64,000 bases of DNA, from contig NZ_CP029254.1 of assembly GCF_003122365.1 (NCBI RefSeq), positions 6,512,001 through 6,576,000 on the forward strand. Reading direction: 5' to 3'. Every line of letters starts with the position of its first letter. Position 1 is the stretch's first letter. Below are positions 25,023 through 34,161 of this stretch, piece by piece. The DNA is from Streptomyces spongiicola (GTDB lineage: Bacteria > Actinomycetota > Actinomycetes > Streptomycetales > Streptomycetaceae). The notes under the pieces were generated by a model. That model was not told where the DNA came from. It ran no database searches and saw only the letters and a list, made by a program, of their open reading frames with translations. A program made the translations under genes and the position numbers.

Positions 25023-26186
25023 TCAGGGGGCGAAGTGGTGGTCGAGAGGGGCGTGCGGATCCCGGCCGGCCGTGCCCGCGTGGTCGATGTGCACGGTCGC
25101 GCCCGCCAGCCGGGGCACCGCGTGGAGCAGGGCGTGCTCGGCGGCGACCGCCACGGCGTGCGCCTCCACGACGGTGAGGCCGGGGTCGACCTCGACCGAG
25201 GTCTCGGCGCGCAGTGTGTGCCCCAGCCACCGCAGCCGCACGGAACCCACCCTCCGCACTCCCTCGGCACGGGAGAGTGCCTGCTCGGCCGCGTCCACCA
25301 GGGCCGGATCAACGGCGTCCATCAGCCGGTGCCAGATCTCGCGCGCCGCGCCGCGCAGCACGAGGAGGATCAACCCGGTGATGACGAGGCCGATGAGCGG
25401 GTCCGCGTACCGCCACCCCAGTGCCGCGCCGCCGGCGCCGAGCAGCACGGCGAGGGAGGTGAACCCGTCGGTGCGGGCGTGCAGTCCGTCCGCCACCAGC
25501 GCGGCGGACCCGATGCGGCGCCCCGTGCGGATCCGGGCCCTGGCCACCCACTCGTTGCCCGCGAACCCCACGAGTCCGGCCGCGGCCACCGCCGGGATGT
25601 GGGTGATGTCCTGCGGGTCCAGCAGCCGCCGGACCGCCTCGTACCCGGCGAAGGCGGCGGAGGCGGCGATCACCAGGACGACGAAGACCCCGGCGAGGTC
25701 CTCGGCGCGGCCGAAGCCGTAGGTGTAGCGGCGGGTCGCGGCCCGGCGGCCCAGCACGAACGCCAGGGCGAGCGGCAGCGCGGTGAGCGCGTCGGTGGCG
25801 TTGTGGACCGTGTCGCCGAGCAGCGCCACCGACCCCGACAGGGCCGCGATGACCGCCTGCACGGCGGTCGTCGCGGCCAGGACGGCGAAGGAGAACCAGA
25901 GCGTCCGCAGCCCCTCGGCCGAGCCTTCGAGCGCGGTGTCCATGCGTTCGCCATGGTGGTGATGGTGATGGCGGTGGTGCCCGCGCACGGAAACCCGGCC
26001 GGCCCCACCTCCTTGCGCCTGGCCCCCGGAGCGCTCCTCCGAGTGCCCCTGTCCGTGCCCGTGGCCGTGGCCGTGCCCGTGGCCGTGGTCGTGGTCGTGG
26101 CCGTGGTCGTGGCCGTGGTCGTGGTCGTGGCCGTGGTCGTGGCCGTGGCCCCGCCCCTGCCCATGCTCGTGTCCATGGCTCGTCAT
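25023..26186 (-). CDS. Cation diffusion facilitator with His-rich N-terminus
   Basis: A 387-residue CDF transporter. Residues ~3-80 are extremely His/Gly/Asp-rich (GHDHGHDHDHGHDHG and a later HHRHHHHHHGE), a probable Zn/Ni/Co-binding region. Six transmembrane helices follow, with metal-site residues in LLGDTVHNATDAL (helix 2) and VADGLHARTDGF (helix 5), then a cytoplasmic ferredoxin-like domain ending HAPLDHHFAP. It should export divalent cations in exchange for protons. Start ATG 26186 is preferred; ATG 26198 is an alternative. The His tract is encoded by a hexanucleotide repeat. Confidence 0.87.
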   Translation of the reverse strand: MTSHGHEHGQGRGHGHDHGHDHDHGHDHGHDHDHGHGHGHGHGHGQGHSEERSGGQAQGGGAGRVSVRGHHRHHHHHHGERMDTALEGSAEGLRTLWFSFAVLAATTAVQAVIAALSGSVALLGDTVHNATDALTALPLALAFVLGRRAATRRYTYGFGRAEDLAGVFVVLVIAASAAFAGYEAVRRLLDPQDITHIPAVAAAGLVGFAGNEWVARARIRTGRRIGSAALVADGLHARTDGFTSLAVLLGAGGAALGWRYADPLIGLVITGLILLVLRGAAREIWHRLMDAVDPALVDAAEQALSRAEGVRRVGSVRLRWLGHTLRAETSVEVDPGLTVVEAHAVAVAAEHALLHAVPRLAGATVHIDHAGTAGRDPHAPLDHHFAP

Positions 26187-26278
26187 GGACACCACCATGG
26201 CAGCCGGACAGGGTTGCAGCCACTGTCGAGAAGCGGCCCCTGACCAGCTGCGAAGGCCTCGCGACTGCCTCCTCCCGG

Positions 26279-27277
26279 CTACTGCCCGAAGGCGGCGACC
26301 GGGTAGTGGTCCGAGAGATTGGTGTAGGTGTAGTCGGTGCCCCAACTGGTCACCGTCCAGGGCTCGCTCTGTTCCTTGACCACGTCGTTCCGCCAGCCGG
26401 CCGGGCGGGCGTGCCCCGCGCGGTGCAGGACGTGGTCGAGGTCCTCGCGCGGCTCGCCCGGATAGCGGTCGGCCGCGATCGAGTTGTCCCGGGTGTCGAA
26501 CGAGTACGTGTGACCCGTCCGGCCGTCCGCGTCGGTGAGCCCGCCGTCGGCGAGCATGGTCGCGTACTCCGCGGTGTGTGTATCGACGTTGAAGTCGCCC
26601 GCCACCAGTACCTGTTCGGAAGCCGGGATCCTCTTGGCGTCGAGGAACGCGTCGAGCGCCCTGAACTGGCGGCTGCGCATCCGCGCCGCCTCGCCCGCCG
26701 CGCAGCCCGGGTCGGTCGACTGGGCATGGGTTCCCACCACGTGCACCCGGCTGCCGTTCACGTCCAGGACGGTGTACACGAAGCCCTTGTTGGACCACCA
26801 GTCGGCACCGCAGGCGTCCTTGTAGACGTACTGCTCCTTGCGCACGATGGGCCACTTGCTGAGGACGGTGACCCCGCCGTCCTCCGGCACCACCGCCGAG
26901 TAGGCGCCGCCCGTCGCGTCCCAGCCGCTCTTGCTGCGGCCCATCACCGGGGTCTGATGGGGGTACTGGGCACGGGCGTTGCGTTGCAGTGCCTCGGAGG
27001 AGGAGTTGTCGAACGCCTCCTGGAGCACGACGACGTCGTTGCCCTGGAAGTACGGGGCCCTCGGGATCTCGGCGGCCCGGTGGTCCTGGCCCCAGTTGGG
27101 GTACAGGGTCTTGCTGAACAGGAAGACGTTGTACGTCAGGACCTTCAGCGAGGGCGTCGCCGCGCCGGCCTGCCCGGGGGCGGCGGATGCCGGTGGCGCG
27201 GCAAGCGCCAGGGTCGTGGCGGCGAGCGCGGTGGAGAGGACTGCTCCGGACGCGCGGCGGAGCGCGGAGTGCGGCAC
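26279..27277 (-). CDS. Secreted sphingomyelin phosphodiesterase (sphingomyelinase C)
   Basis: A 332-residue exported enzyme of the DNase I-like superfamily. The signal peptide (residues 1-~32) ends PASA-APG. Catalytic blocks are VLTYNVFLFSKTLYPNWGQ (metal-binding Asn), VVLQEAFDN (Glu), VVGTHAQS, LVAGDFNVDTHTAEY (Asp, Asn) and LSDHYPVAA (Asp-His). It hydrolyses sphingomyelin to ceramide and phosphocholine, and may also act on related phospholipids. The start is GTG 27277, with GGGAG seven bases upstream. A palindrome 55 bp upstream (27332-27349) suggests dedicated control. Confidence 0.88.
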   Translation of the reverse strand: MPHSALRRASGAVLSTALAATTLALAAPPASAAPGQAGAATPSLKVLTYNVFLFSKTLYPNWGQDHRAAEIPRAPYFQGNDVVVLQEAFDNSSSEALQRNARAQYPHQTPVMGRSKSGWDATGGAYSAVVPEDGGVTVLSKWPIVRKEQYVYKDACGADWWSNKGFVYTVLDVNGSRVHVVGTHAQSTDPGCAAGEAARMRSRQFRALDAFLDAKRIPASEQVLVAGDFNVDTHTAEYATMLADGGLTDADGRTGHTYSFDTRDNSIAADRYPGEPREDLDHVLHRAGHARPAGWRNDVVKEQSEPWTVTSWGTDYTYTNLSDHYPVAAFGQ

Positions 27278-27644
27278 TTTGACTCCCGTTTCTGGTGGGG
27301 GGTGGTTCGGCGCGCACATCAAAGCAGCGGTGGTTACCTGGGGGTAACCGTCAGGTGCGGGGTTTCTTGCCGGAGTTCCGCGCTCTATGGAACGTGTACG
27401 GATATGTCCCCCTGTCCGGGAGGTGTGGAGGCGCTTTCCGGTGGTTCGCCCACCCCTACCGCCTGCTTCCAGCCCCCTCCCGCTTCCAGCCCGCTCCCGC
27501 TTCCAGCCCGCTCCCGCTTCCGCTCGGCCCGCTTCCGCCCCGGTCCGCCTCCTTCCCCCACCAGCTCCCGCCCACCGGCTCGAGATCGCATACTGGAACG
27601 TGGGACCGGGCGCTCCGCGCCCATCAGCCACCGGGAGCACACCC
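27278..27644. other. Divergent intergenic region
   Basis: Between the sphingomyelinase and DUF2236 genes. It holds the palindrome at 27332-27349 and three copies of the 17-bp unit CTTCCAGCCCGCTCCCG at 27466-27516 (the first with one change). No gene is supported. Confidence 0.65.
27332..27349. promoter_or_regulatory. Perfect palindrome upstream of sphingomyelinase
   Basis: GGTTACCTGGGGGTAACC consists of 7-nt perfect arms around TGGG. It lies 55 bp upstream of the GTG start, a normal operator position. The cognate regulator is not known; it does not resemble the PHO-box repeat I know for phosphate control. Confidence 0.55.
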
Positions 27645-28589
27645 ATGACCAGGCCGCAGGAGCCGCTGACGCGGAGGTCGCACGGGAGGGCCGGGCCGGG
27701 CCCCCTGCCCCCGCCGCCCGGCGGCGTCCTGTGGACCCTCGTCGGCGACGTCCGCGGGCTGCTGATGCTCCCCGCCGCGCTGACCCTGCAGGTCGCGCAT
27801 CCCGCCGTCGGCGCCGGCGTCGACGAGCACTCGGTCTTCCGCGTCGACCCCTGGGGGCGCGGCGAGCGCTCACTGCGCTCGCTCCAACTGTGGGTGTACG
27901 GCGGGGAAGCCGCGGCCGAGGAGGGCCGCCGGCTGCGGCGGCTGCACCGGGGAATCAAGGGCACCGACGGCCGGGGCCGCAGCTACCATGCGCTCACCCC
28001 CGAGTACTACGCGTGGGTCCATGCCACCGGCTTCCCCGTCTACCGCCACGCGCTTCGCTATCTGTACCGGCCGTTCACCGAGGACGAGGAGCGCCGGCTC
28101 TACCAGGAGTGGCTGATGGTCGGCCGGGTGCTCGGCATCAGGGACCGGGACATGCCGGGGACCGTCGAGGAGTTCTGGCCGTACTACCGACGGGTCCTGG
28201 CCGGCGAACTGGAGGCGAACGCGGTCGTGCGGGACCTCGTAGCCACCGACCGCCGGCTGCCGCCACCCGTCTTCGGGCCCCCGCCGCTGCGGCTGCTGCT
28301 GCGCCTGTGCTGGCCGCTGGTGCTGCCCGGGTTCCTCCGGCTGAGGCGATTTCTCACCATCGGGCTGATGCCGCCGGACGCCCGAGCGGCGATCGGACTG
28401 CCCTGGACCGGCGAGCAGGAGCGGCGGCTGCGCCGCTTCGGCCGGGTGGTCCGGACCGTGGTGCCCCTGCTTCCGGAGCGGATGCGCTATCTGCCGCAGG
28501 CCAGGGAGGCCCGCCGCCGGGCCCGGGCCGGGGGACTGCTGCCGCCGGGCGGGCGGTCCGCCGGTCCGCCCGCCCGGCGGGCCGGGTGA
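27645..28589 (+). CDS. Oxygenase MpaB family protein (DUF2236)
   Basis: A 314-residue DUF2236 protein. Typical features are LMLPAALTLQVAHPAVGAGVDEHSVF near residues 41-66 with the conserved His, RSLRSLQLWVYG, and ALTPEYYAWVHATGFPVYR with a second His. The family includes MpaB', a haem-type oxygenase domain, and latex-clearing-like proteins; the two His are the presumed haem ligands. Start ATG 27645 with GGGAG upstream. The C-terminal 40 residues are Arg/Gly/Pro-rich. Substrate unknown. Confidence 0.8.
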   Translation: MTRPQEPLTRRSHGRAGPGPLPPPPGGVLWTLVGDVRGLLMLPAALTLQVAHPAVGAGVDEHSVFRVDPWGRGERSLRSLQLWVYGGEAAAEEGRRLRRLHRGIKGTDGRGRSYHALTPEYYAWVHATGFPVYRHALRYLYRPFTEDEERRLYQEWLMVGRVLGIRDRDMPGTVEEFWPYYRRVLAGELEANAVVRDLVATDRRLPPPVFGPPPLRLLLRLCWPLVLPGFLRLRRFLTIGLMPPDARAAIGLPWTGEQERRLRRFGRVVRTVVPLLPERMRYLPQAREARRRARAGGLLPPGGRSAGPPARRAG

Positions 28590-28755
28590 TGCCGGGAGCG
28601 CACCCGGCGGGGCCGGGGGACTGCTGTCGGCCGCCGTCCGGTGGCGCCGGGTGATGCCGGTGCGCGCCATGAGGCGTCCGGAGACGTTCGGTGGCCTCCG
28701 GTGGCCTCCGGAGACGTCCGGACCGGGTCGCGCACCCGGGGGTCCCGGGCGTGAT

Positions 28756-29799
28756 TCACGCCGAGGCGCGCCGTACCAGTGTGGTGGGCGTGATCACCGA
28801 GGCCGGGGGAGCGGCATCCGTGTCGCCCCCGTACAGCAGCTCCATCAGCAGCCGTACCATCAGCCTGCCGTTCCCCTCGATGTCCTGACGGACCGTCGTC
28901 AGCGGCGGATCGGTGGCCTCGGCGACCGGCGCCATGTCGTCGAAGCCGACCAGCGCGACATCGTGCGGCACCCGCAGCCCGCGCTCGCGCAGCAGCCTCA
29001 GTGCCCCCGCGGCCATCAGGTCGTTCGAGGCGAACACCGCGTCCGGCGCGGCGGTTTCCCCGTCGAGCAGCCCCGCCATCGCCAGCTCCCCGCCGCGCGC
29101 GGTGAAGTCGCCCTGGACGGTCAGTGCCGGCTCGGCGTCCGGTAGCACGTCCCGGTAGCCGTGGAGCCGGTCCAGGGCCGACGTCTGGTCCCGGGGCCCC
29201 GCGATATGGGCGATCCGGTCGCGGCCGAGCCCCACGAGATGGCGCACCGCGGTCCGGGCCCCGCCCCGGTTGTCGCAGTCGACGTAGGGTACGGCATGCT
29301 CGGAGCCCGCGCCGGGCCCGCCGGGGCGGCCGCCGAACACCGCGGGTACTCCCGACGCCAGCACCACCGAGGGGAGTTCGTCGCTCTCGTGGAGGGAGAA
29401 GGCGAGTGCGCCGTCGACGTGCCCGCCGCCGAGATAGCGGGCTATCCGATCGTGGTCGTCGGGGCCCTCGGCCCACAGCAGTACCAGTTGCGAGTCGTGG
29501 ACGACCAACTCCCGGCTGATGCCGCGCACCTGGCGTTCGAAGAACGGGTCGGAGAAGACCCGGAACTCCGGCTCCGCGATGATCACGGCGACCGCACCGC
29601 TGCGCCGGGTGACCAGGCTGCGGGCCGCCTGGTTGGGTATGTAGCCGAGTTCCACGACCGCCTTCCGCACCCGCTCGGCCAGCGGCGCACGCACCCCCGC
29701 CCCGCCGTTGACGACGCGGGACACCGTCGCCCGGGAGACCCCGGCCCGCGCGGCGACGGCCTCCAGGGTGGGCCGGGGCCCACTGCTCCGATCGGGCAC
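28756..29799 (-). CDS. LacI family transcriptional regulator
   Basis: A 347-residue repressor. The N-terminal helix-turn-helix (TLEAVAARAGVSRATVSRVVNGGAGVRAPLAERVRKAVVELGYIPNQAARSL) with its hinge helix is diagnostic, followed by a periplasmic-binding-protein-like effector domain (VDGALAFS, VPYVDCDNRGGA, GFDDMAPV). It probably senses a sugar or glycoside. The start is GTG 29799 with GAGGAG upstream. No sugar transporter or glycosidase is adjacent, so the target is not evident from context. Confidence 0.88.
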   Translation of the reverse strand: MPDRSSGPRPTLEAVAARAGVSRATVSRVVNGGAGVRAPLAERVRKAVVELGYIPNQAARSLVTRRSGAVAVIIAEPEFRVFSDPFFERQVRGISRELVVHDSQLVLLWAEGPDDHDRIARYLGGGHVDGALAFSLHESDELPSVVLASGVPAVFGGRPGGPGAGSEHAVPYVDCDNRGGARTAVRHLVGLGRDRIAHIAGPRDQTSALDRLHGYRDVLPDAEPALTVQGDFTARGGELAMAGLLDGETAAPDAVFASNDLMAAGALRLLRERGLRVPHDVALVGFDDMAPVAEATDPPLTTVRQDIEGNGRLMVRLLMELLYGGDTDAAPPASVITPTTLVRRASA

Positions 29800-29938
29800 G
29801 GGACGCTCCTCACCGGCGGTGTCCGTACGGGCGGCACGGGTCGTCAGGGGGCCAGGGTATCCGCAGGCGCCGCCGCGCGCGGGCACGGGCGGCAGCGCCT
29901 GCGGATACCGCCGGTCGGCGATCCGGGCTGAGGTCCGG

Positions 29939-31708
29939 TCAGCGATCCGGGCTGAGGTCCTGGCTGAGGTTTTGGACCTGGTCCCGGTGGCGGCCGTTGT
30001 CGCGGCCCTGAGCGCGGCCCTGAGCGCGGCCCTGAGCGCGGCCCTGAGAGAGGAGGCCCGGAGCGAGGCCTGGAGCGCGATCCTGAGTGCGGCCGTGACC
30101 GCGACCGCGAGCGTGGTCGCGGCCGTGGTCGTGCACCGTGTCGGTGGCGGCGATCCTGCGGTACGACCTCGGCTCGGCCGGCCGCGCCCAGGACCGTGCG
30201 CCGCGGAGTGCAGGCGCGGCTCCGGCCGCCGCTCCCGGTGACAGGGCCGGCTTCGACGGCTGGTACAGCCAGGTGTCGAACAGGGCCGCGAGCTGCCGGC
30301 CGGAGATCCTCTCGGCGTACGCCACGAAGTCGCCGACGCTCGCGTTGCCGTCCGCGTACTCGGCCGGCCAGCCCCTGAGCACCGTGAAGAAGTCCTCGTC
30401 ACCGATCTTGTTGCGCAGCACCTGAAGGGCGAGAGCGCCGCGGTCGTACACGGCGAGGTCGAACTGCCTGTCCGGTCCGGGGTCGCCCGGTTTCACCGTC
30501 CAGAACGGATCGTCCGCCGGACGCAGGGCGTAGACGTGGTCGGCCAGTTCCTGTGCCGTGCCCTCGCCCTCCTTCTCCGACCAGAGCCACTGGCTGTAGC
30601 GGGCGAAGCCCTCGTTGATCCAGATGTCCCTCCATCCCTTCACCGAGACGCTGTCCCCGTACCACTGGTGGGCCATCTCGTGGACGACCACCGAGACGTT
30701 TGCGCCGGCCGCGAACTGCCGGGGGCTGTAGAAGGGCCGGGTCTGCGTCTCCAGGGCGTACCCGCTGGGCACGTTCGGGACATAGCCGCCGAGCGCGTTG
30801 AACGGGTACGGGCCGAAGACGCCCTCCAGCCACTCCACGACCTCGGCGGTCCGCTCGACGCTGGCCCGTGCCGCGCCCGCGTTGTCCCCGAGGTCCCTGC
30901 TGTAGGCGTTGAGTACCGGCAGGCCGTTCGCGGTCGTGTCCGTGGTGATGTCGAACCTCCCGACCGCCAGCGTGGCGAGATACGTGGCCTGCGGTCTGTC
31001 GGACCGCCAGTTCCAGCGGGTCCAGCCGAGCCGTGACGACCGTGACCGCAGCACGCCGTTGCTGATGGCCTGGGTTCCGTCCGGGACCGCGACGGAGATG
31101 TCGAAGGTGGCCTTGTCGAGCGGGTGGTCGTTGGACGGGAACCACCACACGGCCGAGGCCGGCTCCTGCGCGGCGACACCGCCGTCCGGGGTGCGGTGCC
31201 AGGCGGTCCACCCGCCGATCTTCAGCTCGGAGGGCTTTCCCGCGTACCGGACGACCACCGGGACCGTGCGGTTCTTCCGCAGCGGGGTGACGGGCGTGAC
31301 CTCCAGCTCGTGGTCACCGCTGCGGGTGAACGCGGCCTCCCGGCCGTTCACCCGCACCTCACTGACCGTCAGGCCGAAGTCCAGGTTGAACCGGGTCAGG
31401 TCCTCCAGGGCGGTCGCGATGATCGTCGCCGTACCCTCCAGGAGATCCGTCGCGGGCCGGTACCTCAGCCGCAGGTCGTAGTGCGAGACGTCGTAGCCGC
31501 CGTTTCCGCTGGCCGGGTAGTAGGGGTCGCCGATGCCCGGGGCCCCGGGCGCGGCGCCGTCGCCAGGGGACCTTCCCGGGCCTCCCGCGGCTGCGGACGC
31601 CGGGACCAGCAGCAGCAGCGATGCGGAAAGCGCCCCGGTGACGAGGAGTCGGCGGTGCGTGGACGCTCCCGGCGCCTGGGGCGGACGGACCCGCCGGAAC
31701 CCGTTCAC
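29939..31708 (-). CDS. M1 family metallopeptidase, secreted, with low-complexity C-terminal tail
   Basis: A 589-residue zinc aminopeptidase-like protein. The signal peptide (LLVTGALSASLLLLVPASAAA) is followed by the N-terminal beta domain and the catalytic domain with HEMAHQWYGD (His343, Glu344, His347) and NEGFA (Glu366). The substrate-binding exopeptidase motif is not an obvious GAMEN; GYALETQ occupies that place, as in related secreted M1 members. The catalytic core ends near residue 490 (FDTWLYQPSKPAL). The last 100 residues are Arg/Gly/His/Gln-rich with Gly-Arg-Ala-Gln repeats and look like translated repeat DNA. Start GTG 31708. Confidence 0.87.
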   Translation of the reverse strand: MNGFRRVRPPQAPGASTHRRLLVTGALSASLLLLVPASAAAGGPGRSPGDGAAPGAPGIGDPYYPASGNGGYDVSHYDLRLRYRPATDLLEGTATIIATALEDLTRFNLDFGLTVSEVRVNGREAAFTRSGDHELEVTPVTPLRKNRTVPVVVRYAGKPSELKIGGWTAWHRTPDGGVAAQEPASAVWWFPSNDHPLDKATFDISVAVPDGTQAISNGVLRSRSSRLGWTRWNWRSDRPQATYLATLAVGRFDITTDTTANGLPVLNAYSRDLGDNAGAARASVERTAEVVEWLEGVFGPYPFNALGGYVPNVPSGYALETQTRPFYSPRQFAAGANVSVVVHEMAHQWYGDSVSVKGWRDIWINEGFARYSQWLWSEKEGEGTAQELADHVYALRPADDPFWTVKPGDPGPDRQFDLAVYDRGALALQVLRNKIGDEDFFTVLRGWPAEYADGNASVGDFVAYAERISGRQLAALFDTWLYQPSKPALSPGAAAGAAPALRGARSWARPAEPRSYRRIAATDTVHDHGRDHARGRGHGRTQDRAPGLAPGLLSQGRAQGRAQGRAQGRDNGRHRDQVQNLSQDLSPDR

Positions 31709-32402
31709 CCGCCCGACGCTCCCTCATGCCCACGGCGCCCGCCGTGCCGCGATCGCCGACGGGTCGGCATACCGGGTGTCTCCATGTGTCGCTCCTGTCC
31801 TCGTACGGTTCGCTGTCTCCCCCTGCCGCGCGGCAGTCGACGGGAGTACCGTCCGCTCCCACGCCGATACGTGCACATCGCACGGGGCGCGGCGGCGTTC
31901 CCCCGCCGCGCCGGCCGCAGCCTCCCCGGCGTCGGCACCGTCGGCACCGTCGGCCGCGTCCGACCCGGGAAGCGCCGGCGCGACATGGCCGGAAAGTACC
32001 CGCCGTCACGGACCCCGCCCCGTATTGCTCCTGCTGCGGGCGCGGCACCGCGAGCCCTGAGTGGTACGGCGGTGCCGGCGGCGATCCCCCGGCATCCGAC
32101 GGGACCGTCCGGGACCCGCCCTGCGGCCGCCGGCCCACGGCCGCCCGGTGCACCGGGGCCGCGGAGGAACCCGCCCTGCGCGGTGTCATCCCCCGGCCCG
32201 AAGGCCGGACGGTCCGGTCGCGCCGTGCGGCGGTCACCGAGGGCACCCGGAGCCCCTGCTGCCCGACGAACGTGCCGCGTACCGCCTCACGACCGGGAGT
32301 CCGATCACCCGCTGCCGATTCCGTATGAATCTCGCCTCACGTGGTAGGAGGGCCCTCAGGAGAGCGAACCCCGGCTCCGTTCACCCGCGAAAGGGACCCT
32401 CA
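31709..32402. other. Divergent intergenic region without a supported gene
   Basis: Nearly 700 bp between the M1 peptidase and the BCCT transporter genes. It must hold both promoters, but I see no clear boxes. A frame on the plus strand near 32015-32060 encodes a Cys cluster (YCSCCGRG) but has no usable start and degenerate downstream sequence. Confidence 0.5.
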
Positions 32403-34112
32403 GTGCCGCACGACGACCCATCTGACGCACAACGGCCGGCGGACCCGGCGAGTCCTCGGGTGACGGACATCCCCGGGCCGCCGGAGCCGACGAGGCGCGG
32501 GACGGCCACGGACCGGGTGGTCTTCGGGGTCACCGCCGTCCTCACGGTCGCGTTCGTGCTCTGGGGAGCCGTCGCCACGGACACCCTCGGGCGGGTGTCC
32601 GGCGCCATGCTCGCGGGACTCATCCACAACGGCGGCTGGGCGTTCGTCCTGGCCGCATCCGGTTTCGTGATCTTCGCGCTCTGGCTCGCCATGAGCCGCT
32701 ACGGGCGGATCCCGCTCGGACGGGAGGACGAGGGCCCCGAGTTCCGCACCGTCTCCTGGATCGCGATGATGTTCAGCGCGGGTATGGGCATCGGCCTGAT
32801 GTTCTACGGAGTCAGCGAGCCCCTCGCGCACTTCACCGACCCGCCGCCGGGCACCGATCCCGCGGACGCGGCGCAGGCCATGGAGACGGCGATGGCCACG
32901 ACCCTGTTCCACTGGACACTGCACCCGTGGGCCATCTACGCCGTCGTCGGGCTCGCCATCGCCTACAGCACCTTCCGGCGCCGCCGCCGCCAGACGGTGA
33001 GCGCGGTCTTCGAGCCGCTGATCGGCAGGAAGCACGCCCGAGGCTGGGGCGGCCGGCTCATCGACATCCTCGCCATCTTCGCCACACTGTTCGGCTCGGC
33101 CGCCTCCCTCGGACTCGGCGCCCTCCAGATCGGCAGCGGAGTCAGCGAACTGGGCTGGATGACCAGGGTGAGCACGGCGCTGCTCGTCGTCATCATCGCC
33201 GTGCTGACGCTCGCCTTCATCCTCTCCGCCGTGTCCGGCATCGAGAAGGGCATCCAGTGGCTGTCCAACACCAACATGGTGCTGGCCCTGCTGCTCGCCG
33301 TGTTCCTCTTCGTCGCCGGGCCGACCATCATCGTGCTCGACCTGCTGCCCACCTCGATCGCCGCCTACTTCGGCGAACTGCCGCAGCTGATCGGCCGCAC
33401 CGAGGCGTCCAGCGGCGCCGGGGTCGCCGACTGGCTCGGCAGCTGGACGGTCTTCTACTGGGCCTGGTGGATCTCGTGGACGCCTTTCGTGGGCATGTTC
33501 ATCGCCCGCATCAGCCGGGGCCGGACCATCCGCCAGTTCGTAGGCGGTGTGATCCTGGTGCCCAGCACCGTCAGCCTCTGCTGGTTCGCGATCTTCGGTG
33601 GTACGGCGATGACGCTCCAGGAGCGCGGCCGCCTCGGCGGCGAGACCACGCCCGAGGGCCAGTTGTTCGCCGTGCTGCAGCAGTACCCGGCGGCCACGGT
33701 GACGAGCCTGCTCGTGATGGTCCTCGTCGCCATCTTCTTCGTCTCCGGCGCCGACGCGGCGTCCCTGGTGATGGGGACGCTCTCGCAGAAGGGCGCCCTC
33801 GAACCAAGCCGCTTCGTCGTGGTGTTCTGGGGCAGCGTCACCGGCGCCGTGGCGGCCGTGATGCTGCTGATCGGCGGCGGGAAGGGGGACGCCCTAGCGG
33901 GACTCCAGAACCTCACCATCCTCGTCGCGGCGCCGTTCCTGGTGGTGATGACCGCGATGTGCTTCGCGCTGATGCGCGATCTGCGCCATGACCCGATCAT
34001 CCTGCGCGGCCGGCGCGGGGAGGAGGCCGTCGACCTCGCGGTCATCGCGGGACACGAGAGGTACGACGGCGACTTCGAACTCCGCATCGGGCCGACGCCG
34101 CCGGAGAAGTGA
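32403..34112 (+). CDS. BCCT family betaine/choline/carnitine transporter
   Basis: A 569-residue membrane protein with 12 predicted helices. BCCT signatures are present: the glycine-rich segment MMFSAGMGIGLMFYGVSEPL and the Trp-rich substrate segment FYWAWWISWTPFVGMFIARISRGRTIRQF. The N-terminus (about 45 residues) and C-terminus are cytoplasmic and charged. It would import a trimethylammonium compatible solute with Na+ or H+. The start is GTG 32403 with AAAGGGA upstream. No biosynthesis or degradation genes for betaine are adjacent. Confidence 0.9.
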   Translation: MPHDDPSDAQRPADPASPRVTDIPGPPEPTRRGTATDRVVFGVTAVLTVAFVLWGAVATDTLGRVSGAMLAGLIHNGGWAFVLAASGFVIFALWLAMSRYGRIPLGREDEGPEFRTVSWIAMMFSAGMGIGLMFYGVSEPLAHFTDPPPGTDPADAAQAMETAMATTLFHWTLHPWAIYAVVGLAIAYSTFRRRRRQTVSAVFEPLIGRKHARGWGGRLIDILAIFATLFGSAASLGLGALQIGSGVSELGWMTRVSTALLVVIIAVLTLAFILSAVSGIEKGIQWLSNTNMVLALLLAVFLFVAGPTIIVLDLLPTSIAAYFGELPQLIGRTEASSGAGVADWLGSWTVFYWAWWISWTPFVGMFIARISRGRTIRQFVGGVILVPSTVSLCWFAIFGGTAMTLQERGRLGGETTPEGQLFAVLQQYPAATVTSLLVMVLVAIFFVSGADAASLVMGTLSQKGALEPSRFVVVFWGSVTGAVAAVMLLIGGGKGDALAGLQNLTILVAAPFLVVMTAMCFALMRDLRHDPIILRGRRGEEAVDLAVIAGHERYDGDFELRIGPTPPEK

Positions 34113-34161
34113 CCCGCGGCCCTCGGGGACGGCCCCGCCCGGCCGGAGCGCTCTCCGCGCG

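Noticed and set aside
32010..32328. Cys-rich small protein (YCSCCGRG) in the gap before the BCCT gene
   Set aside because: No ATG, GTG or TTG start with a ribosome binding site precedes it, and the sequence after the Cys cluster is low-complexity.
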